Part shown: piece after piece, positions 23,509 to 32,258 of the stretch
Numbering within the stretch: the stretch's first letter is position 1
Layout of the letters: each line of letters begins with the position of its first letter
Source of the DNA: Salinispora oceanensis
GTDB lineage: Bacteria; Actinomycetota; Actinomycetes; Mycobacteriales; Micromonosporaceae
Direction of reading: 5' to 3'
Assembly: GCF_000383575.1 (NCBI RefSeq)
Contig: NZ_KB911579.1
Span: 1,935,387 to 1,999,386, forward strand
Length of the DNA: 64,000 nucleotides
Translations under genes and position numbers: made by a program
The notes under the pieces: generated by a model
What the model saw: only the letters and a program-made list of their open reading frames with translations
The model's database searches: none
What the model was told of the DNA's origin: nothing

Positions 23509-24112
23509 CTGGCCGCTCCGGAGCCTCCTCGGCCGCCAGCGTGGGCTGACGCAGGTCTGGCTGACGCAGGGTGGGCTCGCCCGGGTGAAGTAACCGGTTG
23601 AGCACCCCAGCCAACCACGGGGCGTACGCGTGCGGGTCGGCGTCGAGCTCCGCTGCCAGCACGGCCGGGGGCACCCAGCGCAGCTCGGCGACCTCCTCCG
23701 GATCGGGGCGCAGCGGGGCGTGGGCCGGCAGGTCGCCCCGGAGGACGTGGTCGTACTCGAACTCGACCCTGCCGGTGGTCGGATCCTCGGCCCGGTAGAC
23801 GTAGCTGCCGACCTCGGTCAGCTCGACCGGGGCGGCGCCCAACTCCTCGCCGAGCCGGCGGTTGGCGGCGATCGTCAACGGCTCGCCGGGTAACGGGTGG
23901 CCGCAGCAGGCGTTGGCCCAGCGCAGCGGAAAGCGGGTCTTCACCGCGGCCCGGCGCTGGAGCAGGACCCGGCCGTCGGGGTCAACGAGCAGCACCGAGA
24001 AGGCGCGGTGCAACCGCCCCGGCGGTTGGTGCGCGGCCCGCACCGTGGTCTGACCGGTCACCACGCCGGCCTCGTCCACCAGCTCAACCAGGTGGGCTTC
24101 CCGGCCGGTCAT
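23498..24112 (-). CDS. idi: Isopentenyl-diphosphate delta-isomerase (type I)
   Basis: A 204-residue Nudix-fold enzyme that interconverts IPP and DMAPP. The active-site cysteine lies in NACCGHP (around residue 67) and the catalytic Glu region is VEFEYDHV. The HRAFSVLL strand and RRLGEELG are typical of bacterial IDI. The ATG overlaps the crtI stop by four bases (ATGA), which fixes the start at 24112 and shows translational coupling. It supplies DMAPP for CrtE. A short C-terminal tail with two near-identical LRQP repeats is not part of the fold. Confidence 0.93.
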   Translation of the reverse strand: MTGREAHLVELVDEAGVVTGQTTVRAAHQPPGRLHRAFSVLLVDPDGRVLLQRRAAVKTRFPLRWANACCGHPLPGEPLTIAANRRLGEELGAAPVELTEVGSYVYRAEDPTTGRVEFEYDHVLRGDLPAHAPLRPDPEEVAELRWVPPAVLAAELDADPHAYAPWLAGVLNRLLHPGEPTLRQPDLRQPTLAAEEAPERPGGG

Positions 24113-25587
24113 GAAGGGTCTCCGGTCACCCGCGCGGCGGCGAGCTTGCCGGAGATCAGCACCATCGGCACCCCGACTCCGGGCTGGGTGCCCGAGCCGA
24201 CGAAGACCACGTTCGCGAGTCCGCGGTGCAGGGTGGGCGGGCGGAACGGCCCGGTCTGGAAGAGGCTGTGCGCGGAGGCGAACGGCGTGCCGGCAGCCAT
24301 GCCCTGCTCCGCCCACTCGGCGGGGGTGACCGTCCGCAGCACCTCGATGCCGTCTCCGAAGCCCACGTAGCCCCGCTCCTCCAGCGTTCGCACCAGCCGG
24401 TCGGCGTAGCGGTCGGCCAGACCGCCCCGCCAGTCGAACGGGGCCCGGTCGAGGTTCGGCACCGGCGCCAGCACGTAGTAGGCGTGCCGGTCGGCGGGGG
24501 CCACCGACGGGTCGGTCCGACTCGGGTTGGTGACCAGCAGCGACGGGTCGCTCATCAGTTCGCCCCGACGGATGACCTCGTCAAAGGTGCCTCGCCACGC
24601 CCGCCCGAAGTGGATGTTGTGGTGAGCGATCTTCGCATAGCCCCGCGTCGACCCGACATGCAGGACCACGCAGGAGGGGGAGTAGGTCAAGCGGCGGTGC
24701 CGGGTCTGGAGCAGTTCCCGGTGTGCCACCGGCAGGTCCGGGTTGAGCACCACCACGTCGGCGGGGACGAACTCCCCACTGGCGGTGCGGACACCGGTCG
24801 CCCGGTCGGCGGCGGTCTCCACCTGGGTCACGGTGGTGTCGTACCGGAGTTGCACCCCGTGCTTCTCGGCGGCGCCGGCCATGGCCCGTGCGACGGCGTG
24901 GATCCCGCCGCGCGGAAAGTGCACCCCGGCGACGGAGTCGAGGTACGCGATAACCGCGTAGATGGCGAGCGCGTCGTGCGGCGCGAGCCCGGCATACATC
25001 GCCTGGAAGGAGAAGACGCGCTGGGTGCGCGGGTCTCGGAAGAACTGGTTGATCTTTGTTTGGAGCCGCCGGAAGGCACCGCCGGCGAGTAGCTTCAGCA
25101 GGTTCCCGGTGAGCAGGTCGGTGGGGGCGTCCAGGTTGCGTTCGATGAAGTCAGCCCGCTCGAGGCGCCACAGCTCACGGGCGTAGTCGACGAAGCGGAG
25201 GTAGCCGTCGGCCTCCCGCGGGCCGCAGACCTTCGCGATCTCGGCGGCCATCCGGGTCGTGTCGGTGATCACGTCCAGGGTGGAGCCGTCCGGATAGTAC
25301 GCCCGGTAGGCGGGGTCGAGTGGGCTCAGCTCGAGCCAGTCGTCGAGCTCCTCACCGACGGCGTGCAGCGCCTCGGCGATCAGATCCGGCATGGTCAGCA
25401 CCGTGGGACCGGTGTCAAAGTCGTACCCGTTGACGCTGAGTCGACCGGCCCGACCACCCGGCACCGGCTCGCGTTCCAGCACCGTCACCTGGCGACCGCT
25501 GCCGGCCAGGTGCAGCGCGCAGGCCAGCCCGCCGAGCCCGGCACCGACGATCACCACTCGGTCCGTACGCCCGCGTACCGTGCGCAC
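24109..25587 (-). CDS. crtI: Phytoene desaturase
   Basis: A 492-residue CrtI-type FAD enzyme that introduces double bonds into phytoene. N-terminal dinucleotide fold VVIVGAGLGGLACALHL and FAD contact GGRAG. The C-terminal CrtI signature is VGSGTQPGVGVPMVLISGK. GTG 25587 has GAGGAGG upstream at proper spacing; the further upstream reading to 25620 lacks one. Product (neurosporene, lycopene or more desaturated) cannot be told from sequence. Downstream gene idi overlaps by four bases and crtE is 29 bases upstream. Confidence 0.93.
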   Translation of the reverse strand: MRTVRGRTDRVVIVGAGLGGLACALHLAGSGRQVTVLEREPVPGGRAGRLSVNGYDFDTGPTVLTMPDLIAEALHAVGEELDDWLELSPLDPAYRAYYPDGSTLDVITDTTRMAAEIAKVCGPREADGYLRFVDYARELWRLERADFIERNLDAPTDLLTGNLLKLLAGGAFRRLQTKINQFFRDPRTQRVFSFQAMYAGLAPHDALAIYAVIAYLDSVAGVHFPRGGIHAVARAMAGAAEKHGVQLRYDTTVTQVETAADRATGVRTASGEFVPADVVVLNPDLPVAHRELLQTRHRRLTYSPSCVVLHVGSTRGYAKIAHHNIHFGRAWRGTFDEVIRRGELMSDPSLLVTNPSRTDPSVAPADRHAYYVLAPVPNLDRAPFDWRGGLADRYADRLVRTLEERGYVGFGDGIEVLRTVTPAEWAEQGMAAGTPFASAHSLFQTGPFRPPTLHRGLANVVFVGSGTQPGVGVPMVLISGKLAAARVTGDPS

Positions 25588-25616
25588 CTGACCACCTCCT
25601 CGGGAGAACGCGCCCA

Positions 25617-26783
25617 TCATGCTCGCCGGTGGGTGGCGACGGTCGCGAGACCGGCGAGCGCGGTCCGCGCGGTGTCGTCGATCGCTGGAGCAGCGAGGGC
25701 GTCGAGCGCCTCAGCAACCCGGTCGGAGATCATCTGCTCGACCTGGGCGACGGCGCCGGTCTCCGCGACCACCTCCGCCAGTCGGGTGACCTCCCGGTCG
25801 TCCGCGCCCACGCCGATCTGGTCGAGCGCCCGGCGCTGTGTGTGGTCGGCCCGGCTGCGGGCCAGCATGAGCAGTGCGGTCGGCTTGCCGGTACGCAGAT
25901 CGTCACCGGCGGGTTTTCCGGTGGTGGCCGGGTCGCCGTAGACGCCGAGCAGGTCGTCGCAGAGTTGGAACGCCTCGCCGACGGCCTGGCCGTAGCGGGT
26001 GTACGCCGCGATCAGCGGGGAGCCGGCGCCGACGCCGGCCAGGCGGGCACCGAAGAGCAGCGGCCACCGCACCGTGTAGCTGGCGGTCTTGTAGCGGGCG
26101 ACCTGCAGGGCCCGCTCCACCGACCAGTTCGTCGGGTCGCTCTCGCCGAGGACGTCGAGGTATTGCCCGGCGACGGTCTCCACCCGCATCTGGTCGTAGC
26201 ACCGCCGGACCTCCAGCAGCCGGGCCGGCGGCAGGACGGCCTGCGCGAGGAGCCGGTCGGCCCAGACCAGGCAGAGGTCACCGACGAGGATGGCGACGTT
26301 CTCGCCAAACTTGCCGGAGTCGCCGCGTCGCCCGGCCGCGGCGTGCTGGGCGGCGACCGCGACGTGTGCGGTGGGCCGGCCACGGCGGGTGGCGGAGGAG
26401 TCCATCACGTCGTCATGGGTGAGGGCGAAGGCGTGCAGCAGCTCCAGCGCGGCGAGCGCCGGCAGCACGGGGGGCAGCGGCTCAGCGCCGCCGACCACGC
26501 CCCGCCACCCCCAGTAGGCGAAGGTCGGGCGGAGCCGCTTCCCGCCGGCCAACACGCTGTCGCGGGCGATGGTGGCGAACTCGCCGGCGCTCGGGTCGAT
26601 CGTGGCCAGTGCGTCGATCTCGGTGTCGAGGAAGTCGACGAGGGTGTCGTCAACCGCGGCGACGACCTCTTCGGTGTAGGCGGCCAAGCGGGCGCGCACC
26701 GGGTCGGTTTCGCCACCACGGCGGGCCGGGATGGCCCGGGGGGCTTTACCCACAACTGCGTCGTTGGCCATGCGCGGGAGCAT
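25617..26783 (-). CDS. crtE: Geranylgeranyl diphosphate synthase (polyprenyl synthetase)
   Basis: A 388-residue trans-prenyltransferase that builds GGPP from IPP and allylic diphosphates. The first Asp-rich motif is DDVMD (residues 124-128) and the second is QLCDDLLGVYGD, with GGKRLRP for substrate binding. The first gene of the leftward crt operon. Neither ATG 26783 nor ATG 26771 has a good Shine-Dalgarno, so translation may be leaderless. Only 52 bases separate it from crtB on the other strand. Confidence 0.92.
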   Translation of the reverse strand: MLPRMANDAVVGKAPRAIPARRGGETDPVRARLAAYTEEVVAAVDDTLVDFLDTEIDALATIDPSAGEFATIARDSVLAGGKRLRPTFAYWGWRGVVGGAEPLPPVLPALAALELLHAFALTHDDVMDSSATRRGRPTAHVAVAAQHAAAGRRGDSGKFGENVAILVGDLCLVWADRLLAQAVLPPARLLEVRRCYDQMRVETVAGQYLDVLGESDPTNWSVERALQVARYKTASYTVRWPLLFGARLAGVGAGSPLIAAYTRYGQAVGEAFQLCDDLLGVYGDPATTGKPAGDDLRTGKPTALLMLARSRADHTQRRALDQIGVGADDREVTRLAEVVAETGAVAQVEQMISDRVAEALDALAAPAIDDTARTALAGLATVATHRRA

Positions 26784-26800
26784 ACCCTAGGGTTACGAGT

Positions 26801-26820
26801 TGCGTCGATTCATGCGTCGA
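26801..26820. promoter_or_regulatory. Direct repeat in the crtE-crtB gap
   Basis: TGCGTCGA occurs at 26801-26808 and 26813-26820, offset by 12 bases, about one helical turn, in the short divergent promoter region. A plausible operator for the crt regulator. Confidence 0.45.
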
Positions 26821-26835
26821 ATTGAGGGAGGGCCG

Positions 26836-27768
26836 GTGGATACGGATCTCACCGCCGCCTACGACCGATGCCGTGAGTTACACCGTCACCACGGCCGCAC
26901 CTACTATCTCGCCACCCGGCTGCTTCCCACCTGGAAACGGCGACATGTACATGCTTTGTACGGTTTCACCCGCTATGCGGATGAGATTGTTGACCGAACC
27001 GAGGAGTTGCCCACGGCGCAGCGGGCCGCTCAGCTGGACGACTGGGCCGCGCGGTTCCTCGCCGGCCTGCATGGTGAGTCGGTCACCGACCCGCTGCTCC
27101 CCGCCGTGCTGCACACCATCGCCGTCTTCAACCTGAACCGAGACGACTTCGCGTCGTTTCTACGCAGCATGGCGATGGACCTGACCGTCAGCTCCTACCC
27201 CACCTACGCCGACCTGCTCCACTACATGGAGGGCTCCGCCGCCGTCATCGGCACGATGATGCTGCCGATCCTCGGCAGCGCCGACCCGGTCGCCGCCCGT
27301 GAACCCGCCCGCCAGCTCGGCTTCGCCTTCCAACTGACGAACTTCATCCGGGACGTTGCCGAAGACCTCGACCGTGGCCGGACCTACCTACCGGACGCGG
27401 ACCTGGCCCGCTTCAGCGTCACCCGCGACGACCTCCTGGCCGCCCGCGCCGCCGGCCGGACCAGCGAACCGATTCGGGAACTGATCCGCTACGAGGTGGC
27501 CCGGGCCCAGGCGCACTACGCTGCCGCCGCGCCCGGTGTCACCCTGCTCGACCCCGCCTCGCAGGCCTGCATCCGCACCGCGTACACCCTCTACGGGGGC
27601 ATCCTCGACGAGGTCGCGGCGCAGGACTTCGATGTCTTCGCCCAACGGGCCCGGGTGCCGCAGCACCACCGGCTGGCGGAGACCGCCCGTGCCCTGCTCA
27701 CCCGAACCGGCACTCCCGTCCGGGTGCCCGGCCCACCATTGATGACACTCACCCGGCCCCTTGCCTAG
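26836..27768 (+). CDS. crtB: Phytoene synthase
   Basis: A 310-residue squalene/phytoene synthase that condenses two GGPP to phytoene. Substrate-binding Asp-rich motifs are YADEIVD (about residues 43-49) and NFIRDVAEDLDRGRTYLP. GTG 26836 is chosen because GAGGGAGG lies just upstream; the in-frame ATG at 26800 would push the protein back over the promoter. Divergent from crtE and followed ten bases later by a flavoprotein disulfide oxidoreductase. Confidence 0.94.
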   Translation: MDTDLTAAYDRCRELHRHHGRTYYLATRLLPTWKRRHVHALYGFTRYADEIVDRTEELPTAQRAAQLDDWAARFLAGLHGESVTDPLLPAVLHTIAVFNLNRDDFASFLRSMAMDLTVSSYPTYADLLHYMEGSAAVIGTMMLPILGSADPVAAREPARQLGFAFQLTNFIRDVAEDLDRGRTYLPDADLARFSVTRDDLLAARAAGRTSEPIRELIRYEVARAQAHYAAAAPGVTLLDPASQACIRTAYTLYGGILDEVAAQDFDVFAQRARVPQHHRLAETARALLTRTGTPVRVPGPPLMTLTRPLA

Positions 27769-27777
27769 GCTGACAGG

Positions 27778-29208
27778 ATGGAGCCGGAGCTGGTGGACGT
27801 GGTCGTCGTCGGGCTCGGGGTCGGCGGCGAGGAGGTGGCCGGCCGGCTCGCCGAGGCCGGGCTCAACGTCGTCGGCATCGAGCGGGGCCTGGTCGGTGGC
27901 GAGTGCCCGTACTGGGGATGCGTGCCGAGCAAAATGATGATCCGGGCGGCGAACACCCTCGCCGAGGCACACCGGGTGCACGAATTCGCCGGGTCGGCGC
28001 GGGTGTCGCCCGACTGGGCACCCGTGGCGGAACGGATCCGCGCGGAGGCCACCGACAACTGGGACGACCGGGTCGCGGTGGAACGGTTCGGCAACCAGGG
28101 TGGGCGCTTCATCCGGGGCAGCGGACGGCTCGACGGACCGGGTCGGGTCCGCGTCAACGACCAGGTCTTCCAGGCCCGACACGGAATCGTGCTGAGCACC
28201 GGTACTCGCCCCGCCGCGCCCCCCATCAACGGGCTGGCCGAGACTCCGTACTGGACGAACCACCAGGCGATCGAGGTAGCTCGGCTACCGGAATCGTTAC
28301 TGGTACTCGGCGGCGGCGCGATCGGGCTGGAGCTGACACAGGTCTTCGCGCGATTCGGCGTCCGGGTCACCGTGGTTGAGGCGCTGGACCGGGTGCTGGC
28401 GACCGAGGAGCCGGAGTCGTCCGAGGTGGTCGCCACCGCGCTCCGCGCCGACGGTGTCGATATCCACACCGGAGTGCTGGCGGACCGGGTCGACCACGAC
28501 GGGCAGAAATTCACCCTACGGGCGAATGACGTGCGGTACACCGCTGATCAGCTGCTGGTGGTGACCGGCCGCCGGGCGCACCTGGACGAACTGGGCCTGG
28601 ACACTGTCGGCGTCCGCGCCGACCAGCGCTTCCTACCGGTTGACGACCGACTGCGCGTCACCGAGGGAATCTGGGCGGTCGGCGACGTGACCGGCGCTGG
28701 TGCCTTCACCCACGTCGCGACCTACCAGGCGGGCATTGTCGTCGCCGACCTGCTCGACCGCGTCCGTCGATCCGATGGTGTCGAAGGCCTCGAGCGGGGA
28801 AGATCCGACGCGGGAGCGGGGGCGGACCCGAACGGCACGGCCGTCCCCCGAGCCGACTACCGGGCGCTGCCCCGGGTCACCTTCACCGACCCGGAGGTCG
28901 GGGCGGTCGGGCTCACCGAATCGCAGGCCCGCCAGCGGGGAATCAACGTCCAGGTCGGCTCCGTGTCACTGGGCTCCTCGGCCCGCGGTTGGATCCACCG
29001 CGCCGATGGCCTGATCAAACTCGTCGCGGACGCAGACCGGGGAGTGCTGGTCGGTGGAACGTCGGTCGGGCCAGCCGGCGGCGAGGTGCTCTCCGGGCTG
29101 GCGGTCGCCGTGCACGCGGCGGTGCCGCTGGCCGAACTCCGCAGCATGATCTACGCGTACCCGACCTTCTACCGGGCCATCTCCGACGCCCTGCGGGACC
29201 TGGGCTGA
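27778..29208 (+). CDS. FAD-dependent pyridine nucleotide-disulfide oxidoreductase lacking the C-terminal catalytic His
   Basis: A 476-residue class I flavoprotein disulfide reductase related to mercuric reductase and dihydrolipoamide dehydrogenase. FAD fold VVVVGLGVGGEEVA, redox pair CPYWGC (about residues 43-48), NAD(P) fold LLVLGGGAIGLELTQ, FAD loop IWAVGDVTG. The dimer-interface end has YAYPTFYRAI where His and Glu (HPHPTLSE type) are expected, so it lacks the usual proton relay. Substrate unknown. It starts ten bases after crtB, so it is probably cotranscribed with it; a role in carotenoid redox chemistry is only a guess. Confidence 0.9.
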   Translation: MEPELVDVVVVGLGVGGEEVAGRLAEAGLNVVGIERGLVGGECPYWGCVPSKMMIRAANTLAEAHRVHEFAGSARVSPDWAPVAERIRAEATDNWDDRVAVERFGNQGGRFIRGSGRLDGPGRVRVNDQVFQARHGIVLSTGTRPAAPPINGLAETPYWTNHQAIEVARLPESLLVLGGGAIGLELTQVFARFGVRVTVVEALDRVLATEEPESSEVVATALRADGVDIHTGVLADRVDHDGQKFTLRANDVRYTADQLLVVTGRRAHLDELGLDTVGVRADQRFLPVDDRLRVTEGIWAVGDVTGAGAFTHVATYQAGIVVADLLDRVRRSDGVEGLERGRSDAGAGADPNGTAVPRADYRALPRVTFTDPEVGAVGLTESQARQRGINVQVGSVSLGSSARGWIHRADGLIKLVADADRGVLVGGTSVGPAGGEVLSGLAVAVHAAVPLAELRSMIYAYPTFYRAISDALRDLG

Positions 29209-29236
29209 TCCGGCCGGGCGAGGAACGGAGACGACA

Positions 29237-30691
29237 ATGGCCGGTGCGACACCGACCGACCCGGACCGGCCGACCGACCCGGACCGGCCGACCGACCCGG
29301 ACGAGCCAACCGACCCGGACGGGCCAACGGGTCGGCTCGTCACCTGGCTCGCGGAGACCTCGATCGACGCCATCCCCACCGATGTCACCACCCGGGCCCG
29401 GCACCTGATCCTGGACGGCATCGGCTGCCTCCTGGTCGGCGCCCGGCTGCCCTGGTCCCAGATCGCCGTGCGGAGCCTGACCGTCGAACCCGGCTCCAGC
29501 CTGGTCGCCGGGTGGGACCGCACCACCGACGCGTCCACGGCGGCGCTGCTGAACAGCAGTTTCATCCAGGGCTTCGAGCTCGACGACGTGTCGTACCGGA
29601 TTCCCTGGCACGCCAACGCGGTGTTGCTGCCGGTGCTGCTGGCCGTGGCCGGCCGGCGGGCGACGGTCACCGGGGCCGACCTCCTCCGGGCCGAGGTGTT
29701 GGGCTTCGAGGCCGGCGTCCGAGTCGGCCGCGCGCTGGGCGGGCCAGCGTTGATAACCCGGGGCTGGCACTCCGGCGCGGTCTTCGGCGGGCTGGGGGCC
29801 GCAGCGGCCGGCGGGGTGCTGTACGACCTGACCCCCGCCCGGTTCGAAGACGCGCTGGGCATCGCCGCGACCCAGTCGGGCGGGTTGATGGCCGCGCAGT
29901 ACGAGTCGATGGTCAAACGCATGCAGCACGGCTTCGCGGCCCGCAACGGCCTGGTCGCGGCGACCCTGGCCGCCGGCGACTACATCGGGATCAAGCGGGT
30001 CTTCGAGCGCGGCTACGGCGGATACCTCGCGGTCTTCACCGCGCGGCACGACACCGATCCGTCGGCGATCGGCGATGCGCTGGGCGAACACTGGTATCTG
30101 CCGGAACAGACGATCAAACCGTACGCGGCGATGGCGTACACCCACCCGGCGATCGACGCGGCGCTGGCGCTGCGGGCGACAGACGCTTTCGACCCCACCG
30201 CCATCGAACGAATCGAGATCGAGGTCGCCGAGTCCGTCTTCGACCACGCAGTCTTCCCACTCCACCGGCCGATCGAGAGCGTCGCCGCGCAGATGTCCGT
30301 CTGCTACACGACGGCGGCGGCGCTCCTCAACGGCGCGGTCTCGGTGGAGCAGTTCCGACCGGACCGGCTGGACCAGGACGACGTGTGGCGGCTGATCGAC
30401 CGGACGACCGTCACCCGGGTGTCCGGACCGGCGTCCACCGGGCGGGTGCGCCTGACCACCGATGCTGGTCACACACACGAGCAGCGCACCGAGACGCCGC
30501 TCGGCTCGGTGCGGCGTCCACTCAGTAACGCCGATATCGTGGACAAGTATCGGGACCTGACCGGGCGGATCCTGGACCGGCACCGACAGCAGGCGATCGA
30601 GGACCTGGTGCTGCACCTGGACGAGCGCCGGGACGCCCCGGCGGCACTACTCGCGCTGCTCGCCCCGGCGGTCGGCGGCGCGCTGGACTGA
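29237..30691 (+). CDS. MmgE/PrpD family protein with N-terminal repeat
   Basis: A 484-residue protein of the 2-methylcitrate dehydratase (PrpD)/MmgE fold. Family features include LILDGIGCLLVGAR near residue 55, NSSFIQGFELDDVS, the H-S-G-A-VFGG stretch and KPYAAMAYTHPAIDA. These enzymes dehydrate citrate-like acids, but many members have no known role. The first ~30 residues are a PTDPDR-type repeat absent from the fold (see 29253-29324). GGAG lies upstream of the ATG. It follows the flavoprotein by 28 bases and may share its transcript. Confidence 0.88.
   Translation: MAGATPTDPDRPTDPDRPTDPDEPTDPDGPTGRLVTWLAETSIDAIPTDVTTRARHLILDGIGCLLVGARLPWSQIAVRSLTVEPGSSLVAGWDRTTDASTAALLNSSFIQGFELDDVSYRIPWHANAVLLPVLLAVAGRRATVTGADLLRAEVLGFEAGVRVGRALGGPALITRGWHSGAVFGGLGAAAAGGVLYDLTPARFEDALGIAATQSGGLMAAQYESMVKRMQHGFAARNGLVAATLAAGDYIGIKRVFERGYGGYLAVFTARHDTDPSAIGDALGEHWYLPEQTIKPYAAMAYTHPAIDAALALRATDAFDPTAIERIEIEVAESVFDHAVFPLHRPIESVAAQMSVCYTTAAALLNGAVSVEQFRPDRLDQDDVWRLIDRTTVTRVSGPASTGRVRLTTDAGHTHEQRTETPLGSVRRPLSNADIVDKYRDLTGRILDRHRQQAIEDLVLHLDERRDAPAALLALLAPAVGGALD
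29253..29324. repeat. 18-bp tandem repeat in the MmgE/PrpD N-terminus
   Basis: Four units of CGACCGACCCGGACCGGC type with growing divergence, encoding Pro-Thr-Asp-Pro-Asp-Arg/Glu/Gly repeats ahead of the folded domain. Confidence 0.9.
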
Positions 30692-30715
30692 CCCGTCCGG
30701 CCCCGGGCGGCCCCC

Positions 30716-31477
30716 TCAGGCACCGGCGCCGTGCCGGCCGGCACCAGCGGCGAACCGAGCCGCCCCCGCCACCGCGTCGGCGGCCAACGACTCCATCCCG
30801 TAGGTCAGCTCGGTCGCCAGCGCCGCCGGCTCCGGCAGCGCCGCCGTGGCCAGCACCGCGGCCCGATCGTTGCGCAGACAGGTCTGCGGGTGCCCGGCGA
30901 GCTCCGCGGCCAGCTGCTCGGCTGCGGCCCGAGCCGTACCGGGGGCGACCAGCCGGTTCACCAGACCCATCGCGTACGCCTCGGGCGCCGGCACCGGACG
31001 GCCGGTGAGGATCAGGTCCATCGCCCGGCTCTCGCCGATCAGTCGGGGCAGCCGGAACGTCCCACCGTCGATCAGCGGTACGCCCCAACGCCGGCAGAAG
31101 ACGCCGAGCACCGCGTCCTCCTCGGCGACCCGGAGGTCGCACCAGAGCGCCAGCTCCAGCCCGCCCGCCACCGCGTACCCGGAGATCGCCGCGATCACCG
31201 GCTTGGACAGCGTCATCCGGGTCGGACCCATCGGGCCGTCCCCATCCGGTGCGACCCGGTTGCCGGTGGGGGCGCCGATCGCCTTCAGGTCGGCACCAGA
31301 GCAGAACGTCCCGCCCGCACCGCAGAGCACCGCCACCGCCGCGTCCGGGTCGGCCTCGAAGGCGCGGAAGGCATCGGCCAGCGCCCGCGCGGTCGGACCG
31401 TCCACGGCGTTCCGCGCCTGCGGCCGATCCAGAATCACTGTGGTCACCGTCGCGGCCCGTTCGACCCGTACGCCCAT
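30716..31477 (-). CDS. Enoyl-CoA hydratase/isomerase family protein
   Basis: A 253-residue crotonase-fold protein. The CoA/oxyanion region is FCSGADLKAIG and the second oxyanion strand is GYAVAGGLELAL. At the two usual catalytic glutamate positions it has VFCRRWGVP and LIDGGT, so standard hydratase chemistry is doubtful; related crotonases act as isomerases, hydrolases or lyases. It is convergent with the MmgE/PrpD gene (stops 24 bases apart) and divergent from bluB. Confidence 0.9.
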   Translation of the reverse strand: MGVRVERAATVTTVILDRPQARNAVDGPTARALADAFRAFEADPDAAVAVLCGAGGTFCSGADLKAIGAPTGNRVAPDGDGPMGPTRMTLSKPVIAAISGYAVAGGLELALWCDLRVAEEDAVLGVFCRRWGVPLIDGGTFRLPRLIGESRAMDLILTGRPVPAPEAYAMGLVNRLVAPGTARAAAEQLAAELAGHPQTCLRNDRAAVLATAALPEPAALATELTYGMESLAADAVAGAARFAAGAGRHGAGA

Positions 31478-31602
31478 CGGGACAGCATGACCCCGGCGGT
31501 GTCCGGTACGCCAGAGCCGACGCCCGGCCTCGGCGCGCGATCTGGCATCGTCCCTGGTGTTCGATTTAGAGTGCTCGGCGATGTGATCATGTGAGGTGCC
31601 CG

Positions 31603-32232
31603 ATGGACCTGTACGACGTCATCCACCGCCGCCGGGACGTGCGGGCGCAGTTCACCGGGGCGCCGGTGTCCGCCGAGACCCTGAACCGGGTGCTCGCCGC
31701 CGCCCACGCGGCCCCGAGCGTCGGATACTCGCAGCCGTGGGACTTCATCCTGGTCCGCGACCCGGAGTTACGCCGCGCCTTTCATGAGCACGTCAGCGCC
31801 GAGCGGGAGGTCTTCGCCGCGACCCTGACCGGGGAGGCGGCCGAGCGGTTCGCCCGCATCAAGATCGATGGGGTGTTGGAGTCCAGCCTGTCGGTCGTCG
31901 TCACCTACGACCCGGCCCGGGGTGGCCCGGCGGTCCTCGGCCGGCACGCTATCGCCGACACCGGGCTCTACTCGGCCTGCCTGGCCATCCAGAACCTCTG
32001 GCTCGCCGCGACCGCCGAGCAGCTCGGCGTCGGCTGGGTGTCGTTCTACCGGGAGCAGTGGCTCGCCGAACTGCTCCGGATCCCGGCCGGGATCCGTCCG
32101 GTGGCCTGGCTCTGCCTCGGCCCGGTCACCCACTTCGAGGCGGTACCCGACCTGGCGCGGCACGGCTGGCGGAGCAAGCGCCCGTTGGCCGAGGCCGTGC
32201 ACACCGACTGTTGGGGCGAGACGCCGGCGTAG
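31603..32232 (+). CDS. bluB: 5,6-Dimethylbenzimidazole synthase
   Basis: A 209-residue flavin-destructase of the nitroreductase fold that makes the B12 lower ligand from FMN. Features: YDVIHRRRDVRAQF start, APSVGYSQPWDF, GLYSACLAIQNLWLAATAEQLGVGWVSFY and LCLGPVTHF. ATG 31603 is preceded by GAGGTG; an in-frame earlier start (31591) would overlap it. No other cobalamin gene is adjacent and no B12 riboswitch was recognised upstream. It lies 8 kb from the B12-like regulator of the crt genes. Confidence 0.9.
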   Translation: MDLYDVIHRRRDVRAQFTGAPVSAETLNRVLAAAHAAPSVGYSQPWDFILVRDPELRRAFHEHVSAEREVFAATLTGEAAERFARIKIDGVLESSLSVVVTYDPARGGPAVLGRHAIADTGLYSACLAIQNLWLAATAEQLGVGWVSFYREQWLAELLRIPAGIRPVAWLCLGPVTHFEAVPDLARHGWRSKRPLAEAVHTDCWGETPA

Positions 32233-32258
32233 CGGCCGGGGACAGTCGTCAGCCGGGT

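Noticed and set aside
31478-31602. Cobalamin riboswitch before bluB
   Set aside because: The gap is only 125 bases and no B12-box-like sequence was seen.
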